A stretch of 14,817 nucleotides of DNA, from assembly GCA_031275145.1 (NCBI GenBank), contig JAISPE010000115.1:1-14817 (forward strand). Reading direction: 5' to 3'. Positions within the stretch are counted from its first letter, which is position 1. The number at the start of each line of letters is the position of its first letter. Shown one piece after another: positions 1-6,901 of this stretch. A program made the position numbers and the translations under genes. This DNA is from Prevotellaceae bacterium (lineage in GTDB: Bacteria; Bacteroidota; Bacteroidia; Bacteroidales; UBA932). Under the pieces are notes generated by a model that did no database searches, had not been told where the DNA came from, and saw only the letters and a list, made by a program, of their open reading frames with translations.

Positions 1-138
1 AATAACCCCGAACAAACGCAGTGCAGTTCGGGGATAGCAGCGCCCCCGCCTCAACTCCGAAGGAGTTGAACTGCTTCGCAGTTCTGATGATGAGGTGACA
101 GTACCCCGAGCTGCGCCTGCGGCTTGCTCGGGGTTATT
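1..138. repeat. hairpin-rich intergenic repeat with inverted ends
   Basis: The stretch is bounded by AATAACCCCGA at 1-11 and its complement TCGGGGTTATT at 128-138. Each end also folds alone: CCCCGAAC (6-13) pairs with GTTCGGGG (26-33), and ACCCCGAG (103-110) pairs with CTCGGGGT (127-134). Two mini-hairpins sit between them at 51-84. No open frame of note crosses it. It looks like a compound intergenic repeat or a small non-autonomous element. The left boundary may continue beyond the window. Confidence 0.6.
51..84. repeat. two abutting triloop mini-hairpins
   Basis: TCAACTCC-GAA-GGAGTTGA (51-69) is a perfect 8-bp stem with a 3-nt loop. It overlaps GAACTGC-TTC-GCAGTTC (68-84), a perfect 7-bp stem with a 3-nt loop. 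On the minus strand the second has the core GCGAAGC, a sequence known to make exceptionally stable DNA mini-hairpins. A third hairpin of the same design lies at 166-182. Confidence 0.7.
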
Positions 139-165
139 GGCTACGCCGAACTGAAGTTTCATATT

Positions 166-182
166 TAACACCTTCGGTGTTA
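166..182. repeat. third triloop mini-hairpin
   Basis: TAACACC-TTC-GGTGTTA is a perfect 17-nt palindrome (7-bp stem, 3-nt loop). It has the same geometry and the same C-TTC-G apex as the hairpins at 51-84, but a different stem sequence. Confidence 0.65.
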
Positions 183-216
183 TACGAAGGTCTCTTAACA
201 TGTCACTTGCGAAAAG

Positions 217-301
217 CGTCATTGTAAGGAGCGCAGCGACGAAGCAATCCAGAAATACACGACTTCTGGATTGCTTCGTCGCTGCGCTCCTCGCAATGAC
301 G
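217..301. repeat. 85-bp near-perfect palindromic intergenic repeat
   Basis: Two 38-nt arms (217-254 and 264-301) are complementary except at two adjacent positions, around a 9-nt loop. The arm contains GGAGCGCAGCGACGAAGC. Palindromes of this type are scattered through many bacterial genomes and are often mis-called as short proteins. Positions 302-493 hold nothing more than a small CATCCC/GGGATG hairpin (394-409) and AT-rich DNA downstream of ispH. Confidence 0.75.
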
Positions 302-493
302 ATGGGGCTGAAAACAGTTTTCTGCAAAAAAAAACTCACAATTCTCACCCGTTTATGTATAATCGGTTACATTTTAGTTTCATTAAAGCGATGCATCCCT
401 AACGGGATGACATAATTGATACCTTTATTTATTGAAGACTCCTTTGTGGTAAAAAATGATAAAAAAAGCGGTAAAAAAGTGATGTGGGCAAAG

Positions 494-1393
494 TTACGAT
501 AACCTCATGATTTCTCCGGCGATATCCTCCATGAGCCATTTTGGCGTTGATGTAGCGCCGCAGACGCCGACGGTATTACATTCCGAGAACCATTCGGGAT
601 TAATATCGTGAGCCTGTTCAACGAAATACGAGTTGGGATTGGCGTTTTTACAGCTTTGATACAGGACTTTACCGTTAGAACTTTGTTTTCCGCTCACGAA
701 AACAATGATGTCATGTTTGCGGGCAAACTCTTCGAGATGCGGTTTCCGTCCCGACACCTGCCGGCAGATAGTATTGAACGCCTTGAACGAAGCAAGGTCG
801 CCGCCCGACTGTTCGATCTTGCTGACGATCACATTACGCAATTCTTCGAACTCTTCACTGCTTTTCGTTGTCTGCGAAAACAGGAAGACGGGACGCGAAC
901 AGTCAATCTGATTCACCTCGTCAATGTTCTCGATAACAACGGCGTTACCCTCCGTCTGTCCTACCAGACCGTTGACTTCGGCATGTCTTTTCTTTCCGAA
1001 AATAACGATGACGCCGTTACAGCGTTTAGCCTCTTCGTAAGCGCGTTTGATACGTTCCTGCAGTTTAAGCACAACGGGACATGTGCAGTCGATTATCTCA
1101 ATACCTGCATTTTTAGCCGTTTCGTAAGTTTCGGGAGGCTCGCCATGCGCCCTGATAAGGATTTTTGCAGGCTTGACGCTACCGATATTTTCGTGGGCAA
1201 TAGTATTTAATCCCTTACTTTTAAGCCGGTTTACCTCGACATTGTTATGCACGATTTCGCCCAGCGAAAACAGTACGCTATTCTTTTCCAGTTCTTTTTC
1301 GGCAGTTTCGATTGCCCGGATTACACCGTAGCAGAATCCCGAATAATTATCGATTTCGACTTTAAGCGGGCGTTTGACAAAATTCCCTTTCAT
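494..1393 (-). CDS. ispH: 4-hydroxy-3-methylbut-2-enyl diphosphate reductase (IspH/LytB)
   Basis: This cytosolic iron-sulfur enzyme makes IPP and DMAPP from HMBPP in the last step of the MEP isoprenoid pathway. The 299-aa product is of normal family length. The three cluster-ligand cysteines are present: C21 (GFCYGV), C103 (IDCTCP) and C210 (NTICRQ). The substrate-binding histidines H49 (EIVHN), H83 (RAHG) and H137 (RHAEVNG, with catalytic E139), the QTT motif (174-176) and the SSN motif (238-240) are also seen. The ATG at 1393 starts 14 nt after the stop of the upstream Rpn-type gene, so the two are probably co-transcribed. About 10 residues precede the usual family start. In Bacteroides relatives ispH tends to sit beside cmk (recollection, not checked), and here one gene separates them. 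Confidence 0.96.
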   Translation of the reverse strand: MKGNFVKRPLKVEIDNYSGFCYGVIRAIETAEKELEKNSVLFSLGEIVHNNVEVNRLKSKGLNTIAHENIGSVKPAKILIRAHGEPPETYETAKNAGIEIIDCTCPVVLKLQERIKRAYEEAKRCNGVIVIFGKKRHAEVNGLVGQTEGNAVVIENIDEVNQIDCSRPVFLFSQTTKSSEEFEELRNVIVSKIEQSGGDLASFKAFNTICRQVSGRKPHLEEFARKHDIIVFVSGKQSSNGKVLYQSCKNANPNSYFVEQAHDINPEWFSECNTVGVCGATSTPKWLMEDIAGEIMRLS

Positions 1394-1407
1394 GAAAACT
1401 GTGTTAA

Positions 1408-2325
1408 TTATTTATTTAAACGACGTTTTAATTCGGCAATTTCTCTTTCCTGTTCTTCATTTTTTTTCCTGCTTTCTTCGATCGCTCTATCTCTTTCTTC
1501 GATCGCTTTATCTCTTTTTTCGATCTCTTTCTTACTTTCTTCGAGAGCTTTCTTACTTTCTTCGATCTCTTTTTTAAATTTTACTTTTTCAGTGAGATGA
1601 ATGAATTCAAAGGCTCTGCGTGTCTCTTCTTTTTCTCCCTTTATACGGTCGAACTCTTCTTTTTCTTCCGGCGAGAGTCGGTAATAGTTCAGTTCTTCGC
1701 GGGCTTTGAGCAGTCCTTTGGCGGTGAATCCGTCTTCGATTCTGTCGTTTTTTAAAAAATAAATCCATTCGTCTAATGTACTTTTTGCTACATCATTGAA
1801 ATGGTTTATTTTCAATATATAATATTCGGGATATATATCACCCGGTTCGACTTTGCCGAACTTGTCGCGCTGTTCCAGCGACAGTTCCAGTATATCATTC
1901 TCATGCAAACCCTTGAAATCCGTTCTGCCATGATACACATAATCTTTTCCCTGTCCAAGCGCGAAATATACTATGTTTACGGAATAGATTTTCCTTATCT
2001 GTCCATATTCATGTCCCGAACTCATCCGTTCGGTTATTGCCTTGCTTGTTCCGTAAAGCATACGCTGGAAGTATTCTACATCGGGAGCAAACTGTATTTC
2101 TATCAGGATTATTTCGTTCAATTCATCTTCTACAACCACATCTACGCGGTTATACTTGTCCTGCAGATCGCTTTGATTGCTCTCGCTTTCCAGAACACTG
2201 ATTATTTTTATGTCGCGACCTAACAGTTCGCTCAAAAAACCTTCGACTACCTCAAAATTCGCCTTGTTGCGCAATAACCGTTTTATTGCCCAGTCAAAGG
2301 ATACTAACTGTCTTTTCTTCTTCAT
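1408..2325 (-). CDS. Rpn-family PD-(D/E)XK nuclease / transposase-like protein with coiled-coil tail
   Basis: The 305-aa protein belongs to the Rpn/YhgA-like group, also annotated as PD-(D/E)XK nuclease family transposase. Such proteins are linked to RecA-independent DNA transfer or phage defence. The N-terminal domain (about 1-210) opens with the typical SFDWAIKRLLRNKANF segment. It carries the nuclease core D62 (RVDVVVE) followed by E76-x-Q78 (LIEIQ), so the catalytic residues look intact. Residues about 215-305 are a charged coiled coil with a heptad-like repeat (EESKK, EKRDKAIEERDRAIEE) encoded by 21-bp tandem DNA repeats. The gene interrupts the cmk-ispH neighbourhood, which suggests later insertion (inference). 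A possible own -7 box lies at 2358-2365. No cognate partner is seen. Confidence 0.85.
   Translation of the reverse strand: MKKKRQLVSFDWAIKRLLRNKANFEVVEGFLSELLGRDIKIISVLESESNQSDLQDKYNRVDVVVEDELNEIILIEIQFAPDVEYFQRMLYGTSKAITERMSSGHEYGQIRKIYSVNIVYFALGQGKDYVYHGRTDFKGLHENDILELSLEQRDKFGKVEPGDIYPEYYILKINHFNDVAKSTLDEWIYFLKNDRIEDGFTAKGLLKAREELNYYRLSPEEKEEFDRIKGEKEETRRAFEFIHLTEKVKFKKEIEESKKALEESKKEIEKRDKAIEERDRAIEESRKKNEEQEREIAELKRRLNK
1455..1580 (-). repeat. 21-bp tandem repeats encoding coiled-coil heptads
   Basis: Six units spaced exactly 21 nt apart start with CTTC(G/A) or TTTCG at 1455, 1476, 1497, 1518, 1539 and 1560. On the coding strand each unit gives seven residues rich in E, K and R. Because 21 is a multiple of 3, gain or loss of a unit would lengthen or shorten the coiled coil without a frameshift. 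Confidence 0.8.
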
Positions 2326-2357
2326 TGTTTATATCTTTTTTTATAATTATTTTTTTG

Positions 2358-2365
2358 CAAAAATA
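2358..2365 (-). promoter_or_regulatory. candidate Bacteroidetes -7 box upstream of the Rpn-type gene
   Basis: Read on the minus strand this is TATTTTTG, matching TAnnTTTG, about 33 nt before the ATG at 2325 in an AT-rich gap. No good -33 TTTG is seen at the right distance, so this is a weak call. Confidence 0.3.
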
Positions 2366-2400
2366 ATTAATTAATTATAAATAATAATTTAATATCAGGA

Positions 2401-3132
2401 TTATTGTTCACAAATTTCCATAATCTTACTGTATAACCATTCCAGCTGTTCGTCCGGCGACATGTTGCTGTTATCGAGCACAACGGCGTCCGCAGCCTGT
2501 TTCAGGGGACTGACTTCGCGATGAGTATCCATAAAATCCCGTTCTTCGATATTTTTACGCACCTCGTCGAGAGTGACATTCCGGTTTTTGGCTTTCAGTT
2601 CGGAGAACCGTCGCATAGCCCTGATTTCGGGAGATGCGGTCATAAACACTTTCAGTTCGGCGTCGGGAAACACCACCGTACCGATATCCCGTCCATCCAT
2701 CACGATACCACGGTTCCGGCCCATAAGCTGCTGTTGTCCGACAAGCAGTTCACGTACTTCGGGTATGGCGCTGACGGCGCTGACATGGTTTGCCGTTTCT
2801 ATCGAACGTATTTCCTTCTCTACATTGACGCCGTTCAGGTAAGTGTCTGCCATTCCGGAATCGCCGGACTTGCGAAACTCAATCCTTATATCCGGCAGTG
2901 AGGATTTCAGTCTGTCCGAGATCTTACCGGCAGAATCTATCAGCCCGTTTTGCAGGCAGAACAGAGTCACAGCCCTGTACATTGCTCCCGTATCGACGTA
3001 GATATAATTCAGCCGTCGAGCGATAGCCTTTGCGACAGTGCTTTTTCCTGTAGACGAATATCCGTCAATAGCGATTACGATTTTTGAGATTTTAGATTTA
3101 CGATTTACGATTTTAGATTTGCTTACGCACAT
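2401..3132 (-). CDS. cmk: cytidylate kinase (CMP/dCMP kinase)
   Basis: Phosphorylates CMP and dCMP with ATP in cytosolic nucleotide recycling. The P-loop GYSSTGKS spans 24-31, followed by the DTGAMYR motif (47-53), the NMP-binding region, GRDIGTVVFPDA (147-158), and the lid and C-terminal DTHREVSPLKQA (202-213). Family members start only a few residues before the IVIAIDG strand. Here the first ~16 residues (MCVSKSKIVNRKSKIS) are translated from the heptamer repeat at 3078-3310, and no other ATG exists between it and the P-loop. Either the repeat now provides the start codon and a lysine-rich extension, or initiation uses a non-ATG codon. The family call is firm and the start is uncertain. Confidence 0.93.
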   Translation of the reverse strand: MCVSKSKIVNRKSKISKIVIAIDGYSSTGKSTVAKAIARRLNYIYVDTGAMYRAVTLFCLQNGLIDSAGKISDRLKSSLPDIRIEFRKSGDSGMADTYLNGVNVEKEIRSIETANHVSAVSAIPEVRELLVGQQQLMGRNRGIVMDGRDIGTVVFPDAELKVFMTASPEIRAMRRFSELKAKNRNVTLDEVRKNIEERDFMDTHREVSPLKQAADAVVLDNSNMSPDEQLEWLYSKIMEICEQ

Positions 3133-3310
3133 TATAATTTACGATTTACGATTTTTGATTTACGATTTACGATTTACGATTTACGATTTACGATTTACGA
3201 TTTACGATTTACGATTTATTGCTTACGCCTGATCTGATTAAACATGCGTGCGTAAGCAATAATCTAAAATCGTAAATCTAAAATCGTAAATCTAAAATCT
3301 AAAATCTAAA
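3078..3310. repeat. heptamer palindromic element, copy 1 (lpxD-cmk junction)
   Basis: The left arm is heptamers GATTTTA/GATTTAC, including eight perfect GATTTAC units at 3157-3212. The centre is an 11-bp stem, ATTGCTTACGC (3218-3228) with GCGTAAGCAAT (3250-3260), around a 21-nt loop. The right arm is the complementary heptamers to 3310. The lpxD stop codon (3306-3308) and the cmk start (3130-3132) both lie inside the element. Read on the minus strand its loop resembles those of copies 2 and 3. Confidence 0.85.
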
Positions 3311-4343
3311 ATTTCTCTTCCAGTTTGTTTATTTTTTTCTCTAATTCATCGACGCTGTTCTTCAACGCCGGCAGATTGCGGAAAACGATAAACGAACGTT
3401 TATATTTCGAGGCTTCCATACTTGGAAATCCCAGCATGGATTTTCCGTCGTCCACATTGTTCTGGATACCTGTTTTTGAAGCGACAGTAACCCTGTTGCC
3501 GATTTTGATATGTCCGACAACGCCGGCCTGTCCCGCAAAGATGCAGTTTTCCCCGATTTTCACAGACCCGGCTATCCCCGTCTGCGCTGCGACGACAGTG
3601 TTCCTGCCGATTTCGACGTTGTGCGCTATCTGGATAAGATTGTCCAGCTTGACGCCCGCATGGATTATCGTCGACCCCATAGTCGAACGGTCGACTGTCG
3701 TGCAGGCTCCGATTTCGACATTATCCTCAATGATAACGTTTCCGATTTGCGGGATTTTCCTGTATTCGCCGTTTGCCTGAGGAGCAAAACCAAAGCCGTC
3801 AGCGCCGATAACAGCGCCCGAATGTATTATGCATCCGGACCCGACGACGCATCCGTGATAGATTTTCGCGCCGGAATAAATGACTGTGTTATCGCCTATC
3901 GTGACATTGTCGCCGATATACACGTGCGGATAAATCTTGACATTGTTGCCGAGTTTCGCTCCGCGGGCTATGTACGCAAAAGCGCCGATATAGCAGTTTT
4001 TCCCACGTTTCGATCTCCACGAGACTTTTGAAGGATATTCGCGGCCTTTTTTGTTTGCCGACTTTGTCGATTCAAACAGTCCGAGAACAGAGGCCACACT
4101 TTCGTAAGCATTGTCCACCCGGATAATCGTCGGCGCAATCTTTTCTTTAAGTACGTAATCCCTGTTAAGCAGTATCACGGATGCCTTTGTGGTATATACA
4201 TACTTTTCATACTTCGGGTTTGCATAGAAACACAAAGTACCGGGTTTCCCCTGTTCGATGCGGGCTACATCTGAAACGGCGACGGAAGAATCTCCCTCCA
4301 CCTCGCCCTGCAAATAATTTGCAATAATTTCTGCACTAAACAT
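3306..4343 (-). CDS. lpxD: UDP-3-O-(3-hydroxyacyl)glucosamine N-acyltransferase
   Basis: Adds the second 3-hydroxyacyl chain, from acyl-ACP, to UDP-3-O-acyl-glucosamine in lipid A synthesis. The start chosen is ATG 4343 ([13 protein letters not shown]), giving 345 aa, close to the ~341 aa of E. coli LpxD. An in-frame ATG at 4394 would add 17 lysine-rich residues translated from repeat DNA. An N-terminal uridine-binding domain with [11 protein letters not shown] (residues 38-48) is followed by a long left-handed beta helix of hexapeptide repeats (about 110-300). This includes [15 protein letters not shown] and the catalytic histidine of IAHNVEIG (H241). A short charged helix ([11 protein letters not shown]) ends the protein. 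The stop lies in repeat copy 1. A bacterium with lpxD makes lipopolysaccharide or lipooligosaccharide. Confidence 0.95.
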   Translation of the reverse strand: MFSAEIIANYLQGEVEGDSSVAVSDVARIEQGKPGTLCFYANPKYEKYVYTTKASVILLNRDYVLKEKIAPTIIRVDNAYESVASVLGLFESTKSANKKGREYPSKVSWRSKRGKNCYIGAFAYIARGAKLGNNVKIYPHVYIGDNVTIGDNTVIYSGAKIYHGCVVGSGCIIHSGAVIGADGFGFAPQANGEYRKIPQIGNVIIEDNVEIGACTTVDRSTMGSTIIHAGVKLDNLIQIAHNVEIGRNTVVAAQTGIAGSVKIGENCIFAGQAGVVGHIKIGNRVTVASKTGIQNNVDDGKSMLGFPSMEASKYKRSFIVFRNLPALKNSVDELEKKINKLEEKF

Positions 4344-4348
4344 ATTCT

Positions 4349-4445
4349 TTATTTTAGATTTTAGATTTACGATTTTAGATTGTTGCTTTCGCACGCATGT
4401 TTGTTAATCACATCCTGCGTAAGTCAAATCTAAAATCGTAAATAA
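4349..4445. repeat. heptamer palindromic element, copy 2
   Basis: A perfect 17-bp outer stem, 4365-4381 with 4427-4443 (ATTTACGATTTTAGATT and complement), surrounds an imperfect inner stem (TTGCTTTCGCA / TGCGTAAGTCAA). The loop contains TGTTTGTTAATCACATC. The element sits just upstream of the lpxD start. Confidence 0.8.
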
Positions 4446-4470
4446 GTATTTATTCTTTATTCATTATTTA

Positions 4471-4570
4471 TCTATTTTAGATTTTAGATTTTTGCTTAGG
4501 CGCGATTGTTTGTTAATCACATCGTGCGTAAGCAACAATCTAAAATCAAAAGTCAAAAGTCAAAAATCGA
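4471..4570. repeat. heptamer palindromic element, copy 3
   Basis: Stems pair ATTTTAGATT (4481-4490) with AATCTAAAAT (4537-4546), and TTGCTTA (4492-4498) with TAAGCAA (4529-4535). The loop repeats TGTTTGTTAATCACATC from copy 2. The right arm (AAAAGTC units) runs into the last codons and stop of ftsY at 4553. The spacer 4446-4470 is AT-rich. Confidence 0.8.
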
Positions 4571-5503
4571 ATTGACAAATTCTTTTTTGTTAAACACTTG
4601 CAGATCGTCGATGCCTTCGCCCACTCCGATAAACTTGACGGGGATTTTAAACTGGTCCGAGATGCCGATAACGACTCCTCCCTTTGCCGTTCCGTCTAAT
4701 TTCGTAAGAGCCATAGCCGTTACATTCGTTGCTCTGGTAAATTCCGCCGCCTGACGAAGCGCATTTTGCCCTGTAGAACCGTCGAGTACCAGAAGCACTT
4801 CATGGGGAGCATCGTGGATGACTCTGCGGATAACGTTGCAGATTTTCCCCAGTTCGTTCATCAGATTGATTTTGTTGTGCAGACGTCCTGCCGTATCGAT
4901 TAATACGACGTCCATATCGTTGGCTACGGCGGATTTGACGGTATCGAAAGCGACGGAAGCAGGATCGGCGCCCTGTTTCTGCTTGACAATCGGTACGCCG
5001 GCTCTCTCCGCCCAGACTGTCAGCTGATCGACTGCTGCCGCGCGGAAAGTGTCGGCGGCTCCCAGCAAAACCGTTTTACCCCCGTTTTTCAGTTGAGCCG
5101 CAATCTTGCCGACAGTCGTGGTTTTCCCGACGCCATTGACGCCTACAACCAGAACAACGTATGGCTTTTTCGAGAAATCGAACGGTATGACGTTTTCGTC
5201 CGAGCCGTTTTCTTCGAGAAGAGCTTCGATTTCTTCTCTGAGAATCAGGTTCAACTCTTCGGCGTTCATGTATTTGTCGCGGGCGACACGTTCTTCGAGA
5301 CGTTCGATTATTTTCAGAGTAGTATCGATGCCCACGTCCGACGAGATAAGTACCTCCTCCAGCTTATCAAGCACCCCTTCGTCCACTTTCGAGCGTCCCG
5401 ATATTACTCTGGACAGTTTTCCGAAAAAACTTTCTTTCGTTTTCTGTAATCCCCTGTCCAGACTTTCCTTTTTGTCTTTTGAAAAAACATTAAAAAATCC
5501 CAT
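4553..5503 (-). CDS. ftsY: signal recognition particle receptor FtsY
   Basis: This SRP-family GTPase docks ribosome-SRP complexes at the inner membrane for co-translational insertion. The 316-aa form lacks the long acidic A domain of E. coli FtsY, as is common outside the proteobacteria, and begins MGFFNVFSKDKK. An N domain helical bundle (about 20-100) leads into the G domain: P-loop GVNGVGKTT (121-129), DTFRAAA (151-157), DTAGR (203-207), TKLDGTAKGG (267-276) and the closing GVGEGIDDL (293-301). The ATG is 21 nt after the prfB stop, so co-transcription with prfB is likely. The last codons (SIFDF) and TGA overlap the heptamer repeat copy 3, which may have replaced the original 3' end. Confidence 0.96.
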   Translation of the reverse strand: MGFFNVFSKDKKESLDRGLQKTKESFFGKLSRVISGRSKVDEGVLDKLEEVLISSDVGIDTTLKIIERLEERVARDKYMNAEELNLILREEIEALLEENGSDENVIPFDFSKKPYVVLVVGVNGVGKTTTVGKIAAQLKNGGKTVLLGAADTFRAAAVDQLTVWAERAGVPIVKQKQGADPASVAFDTVKSAVANDMDVVLIDTAGRLHNKINLMNELGKICNVIRRVIHDAPHEVLLVLDGSTGQNALRQAAEFTRATNVTAMALTKLDGTAKGGVVIGISDQFKIPVKFIGVGEGIDDLQVFNKKEFVNSIFDF

Positions 5504-5524
5504 ATATTATGACCGTTAAAATTA

Positions 5525-6617
5525 TTATTCATCATCGTTTCCCGACTGCATCAGGAAGCTTTTCATAAACCCGTTTAAATCGCCGTCGAGTACTGCCTGA
5601 GTATCCGAGGTTTCGTAGCCCGTTCGCAAGTCTTTCACCATTTTATACGGATGCAGGACGTAACTCCGGATCTGCGATCCCCACTCGATTTTGCGTTTTT
5701 TTCCTTCGAGTTCGGCGGCTGTCTCGCGTCTTTTGCGCAGTTCGAGTTCGTAGAGATGCGATTTCAATATGCGCAAAGCGTTCTGTCGATTGTCGAACTG
5801 CGAACGTGTTTCCGTATTTTCGACAACAATTCCCGTCGGGATATGCCGCACGCGTACGCCTGTCTCGACCTTATTGACATTCTGCCCGCCCGCACCGCTC
5901 GAACGGTATGTATCCCATTCCAGATCGGCGGGATTGATGTTTATCTCGATAGTGTCGTCCACCGCCGGCGACACAAACACCGAAGCGAAAGACGTCTGCC
6001 GTTTTCCCTGAGCGTTGAACGGCGAAATCCGTACCAGACGGTGAACTCCGTTTTCGGCTTTCAGAAAACCGTAAGCCAAATCGCCCTCGAACTCGACTGT
6101 GACGGATTTTATTCCGGCGTCGTCTCCGTCGAGAATATCCATAACGGTCGTTTTGTAGCTGTTACGTTCGCCCCAGCGCAGATACATCCGCATAAGCATC
6201 TCAGCCCAGTCCTGACTTTCGGTACCTCCCGCTCCGGAGTTGATTTTCATTATCGCACCGAGATGATCTTCTTCCGCGCCGAGCATATTGCGCATTTCGA
6301 GATCTTCTATCAGCGATAATGTCCTGCGGTACTGTTCATCGACCTCGTTTCCGGTTTCTTCTTCCCTGGCAAAATCGAACAGTATCGACAAATCGTCGAA
6401 CGCTTCCACCGCCTTATCGAACGAAACAGTCCACGATTTCAGGGCAGCGACTTTTTTTAACTGTATTTCCGCTTCTTTCGGATTGTTCCAGAAATCGGGT
6501 GCATGAGTTTTTTCTTCTTCTTCTTCCAGACGTATTCTCTTGACATCGACGTCAAAGACACCTCCTCAGGATTGACACTCGCTCGCTCAATTCCTTAATC
6601 TGTTCAATATTAATCAT
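5525..6617 (-). CDS. prfB: peptide chain release factor 2 (programmed +1 frameshift)
   Basis: RF2 reads UGA and UAA stop codons and triggers peptide release. Translation starts at ATG 6617 and meets an in-frame TGA at codon 22 (6554-6552). A +1 shift at CTT skips T6554 and continues as GAC in the long frame, giving about 363 aa (E. coli RF2 is 365). The codon-recognition tripeptide SPF (about 198-200, in RISPFNAQGKRQTSF) and the catalytic GGQ (about 243-245, in SGAGGQNVNK) are present. SPF rather than PxT identifies RF2, not RF1. Gene callers that ignore the shift start at an internal GTG at 6409 and lose 69 residues. It is the first gene of the prfB-ftsY run. Confidence 0.95.
6551..6566 (-). 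promoter_or_regulatory. prfB autoregulatory +1 frameshift site
   Basis: The minus strand reads AGGAGG-TGT-CTT-TGA-C, the same layout as E. coli AGGGGG-TAT-CTT-TGA-C: an internal Shine-Dalgarno, 3 nt, the slippery CUU, the UGA stop and a following C. When RF2 is scarce the ribosome pauses at UGA and shifts +1, so RF2 controls its own synthesis. AGGAGG here is an even better anti-SD match than in E. coli. Confidence 0.93.
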
Positions 6618-6645
6618 TTTTATTCTTTTTTAACATAATCGACCG

Positions 6646-6653
6646 CAAAGGTA
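6646..6653 (-). promoter_or_regulatory. prfB -7 promoter box
   Basis: The minus strand reads TACCTTTG, matching TAnnTTTG, 29 nt before the prfB ATG. This predicts a leader of roughly 20-25 nt. The -33 region holds GTTTTC rather than a clean TTTG. It is divergent from the tRNA promoter. Confidence 0.6.
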
Positions 6654-6680
6654 TAAAATTAATTGAAAACTGGAAGCTGA

Positions 6681-6711
6681 TTTGGAAATCCGAAATTTTC
6701 ATGTAATTTTG
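6681..6711 (+). promoter_or_regulatory. tRNA-Thr promoter (Bacteroidetes type)
   Basis: TTTG at 6681-6684 and TAATTTTG at 6704-6711 are 19 nt apart, a close match to the Bacteroidetes sigma-AB consensus (TTTG, 19-21 nt, TAnnTTTG). Transcription would start about 10 nt before the tRNA. Confidence 0.7.
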
Positions 6712-6727
6712 CGGACTGATTTTACAG

Positions 6728-6800
6728 GCCGAAATAGCTCAGTTGGTAGAGCAATTCATTCGTAATGAATAGGTCACCGGTTCGAGTCCGGTTTTCGGCT
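6728..6800 (+). tRNA. tRNA-Thr(CGT)
   Basis: A 73-nt cloverleaf with a perfect 7-bp acceptor stem (GCCGAAA / TTTCGGC), D stem GCTC/GAGC, anticodon stem ATTCA/TGAAT, loop TTCGTAA with anticodon CGT at 6761-6763 (reads ACG), and T arm ACCGG-TTCGAGT-CCGGT. The discriminator base is T6800. CCA is not encoded. Confidence 0.96.
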
Positions 6801-6859
6801 CTAATTTTTTCCTGTATATACACACAAATATTTACGCAGTAAAGGCGTGTCTGTCACCC

Positions 6860-6882
6860 GGCGTCAAGCACAGAATGACGCC
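6860..6882. repeat. small hairpin before the 41-bp array
   Basis: GGCGTCA (6860-6866) pairs with TGACGCC (6876-6882) around a 9-nt loop. It lies between the tRNA and the tandem array. No function is evident. Confidence 0.5.
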
Positions 6883-6901
6883 TGCCCTACCCTACCCCAC
6901 C

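Noticed and set aside
200..415. 71-aa plus-strand open frame
   Set aside because: It is a translation of the palindromic repeat at 217-301. The residues around LDCFVAALLAMT are a well-known false protein from such repeats.
608..1210. 200-aa plus-strand frame
   Set aside because: It is antisense to the clear ispH gene.
3038..3232. 64-aa plus-strand frame of IYDLRFT repeats
   Set aside because: It is the translated heptamer microsatellite plus antisense cmk.
4344..4394. Upstream start for lpxD at 4394
   Set aside because: The extra 17 residues are translated repeat, and family members begin at the [11 protein letters not shown] segment.
4425..4432. -7 box TAGATTTG on the minus strand before lpxD
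   Set aside because: It is generated by the heptamer repeat itself and lacks a -33 partner, so chance is the simpler explanation.
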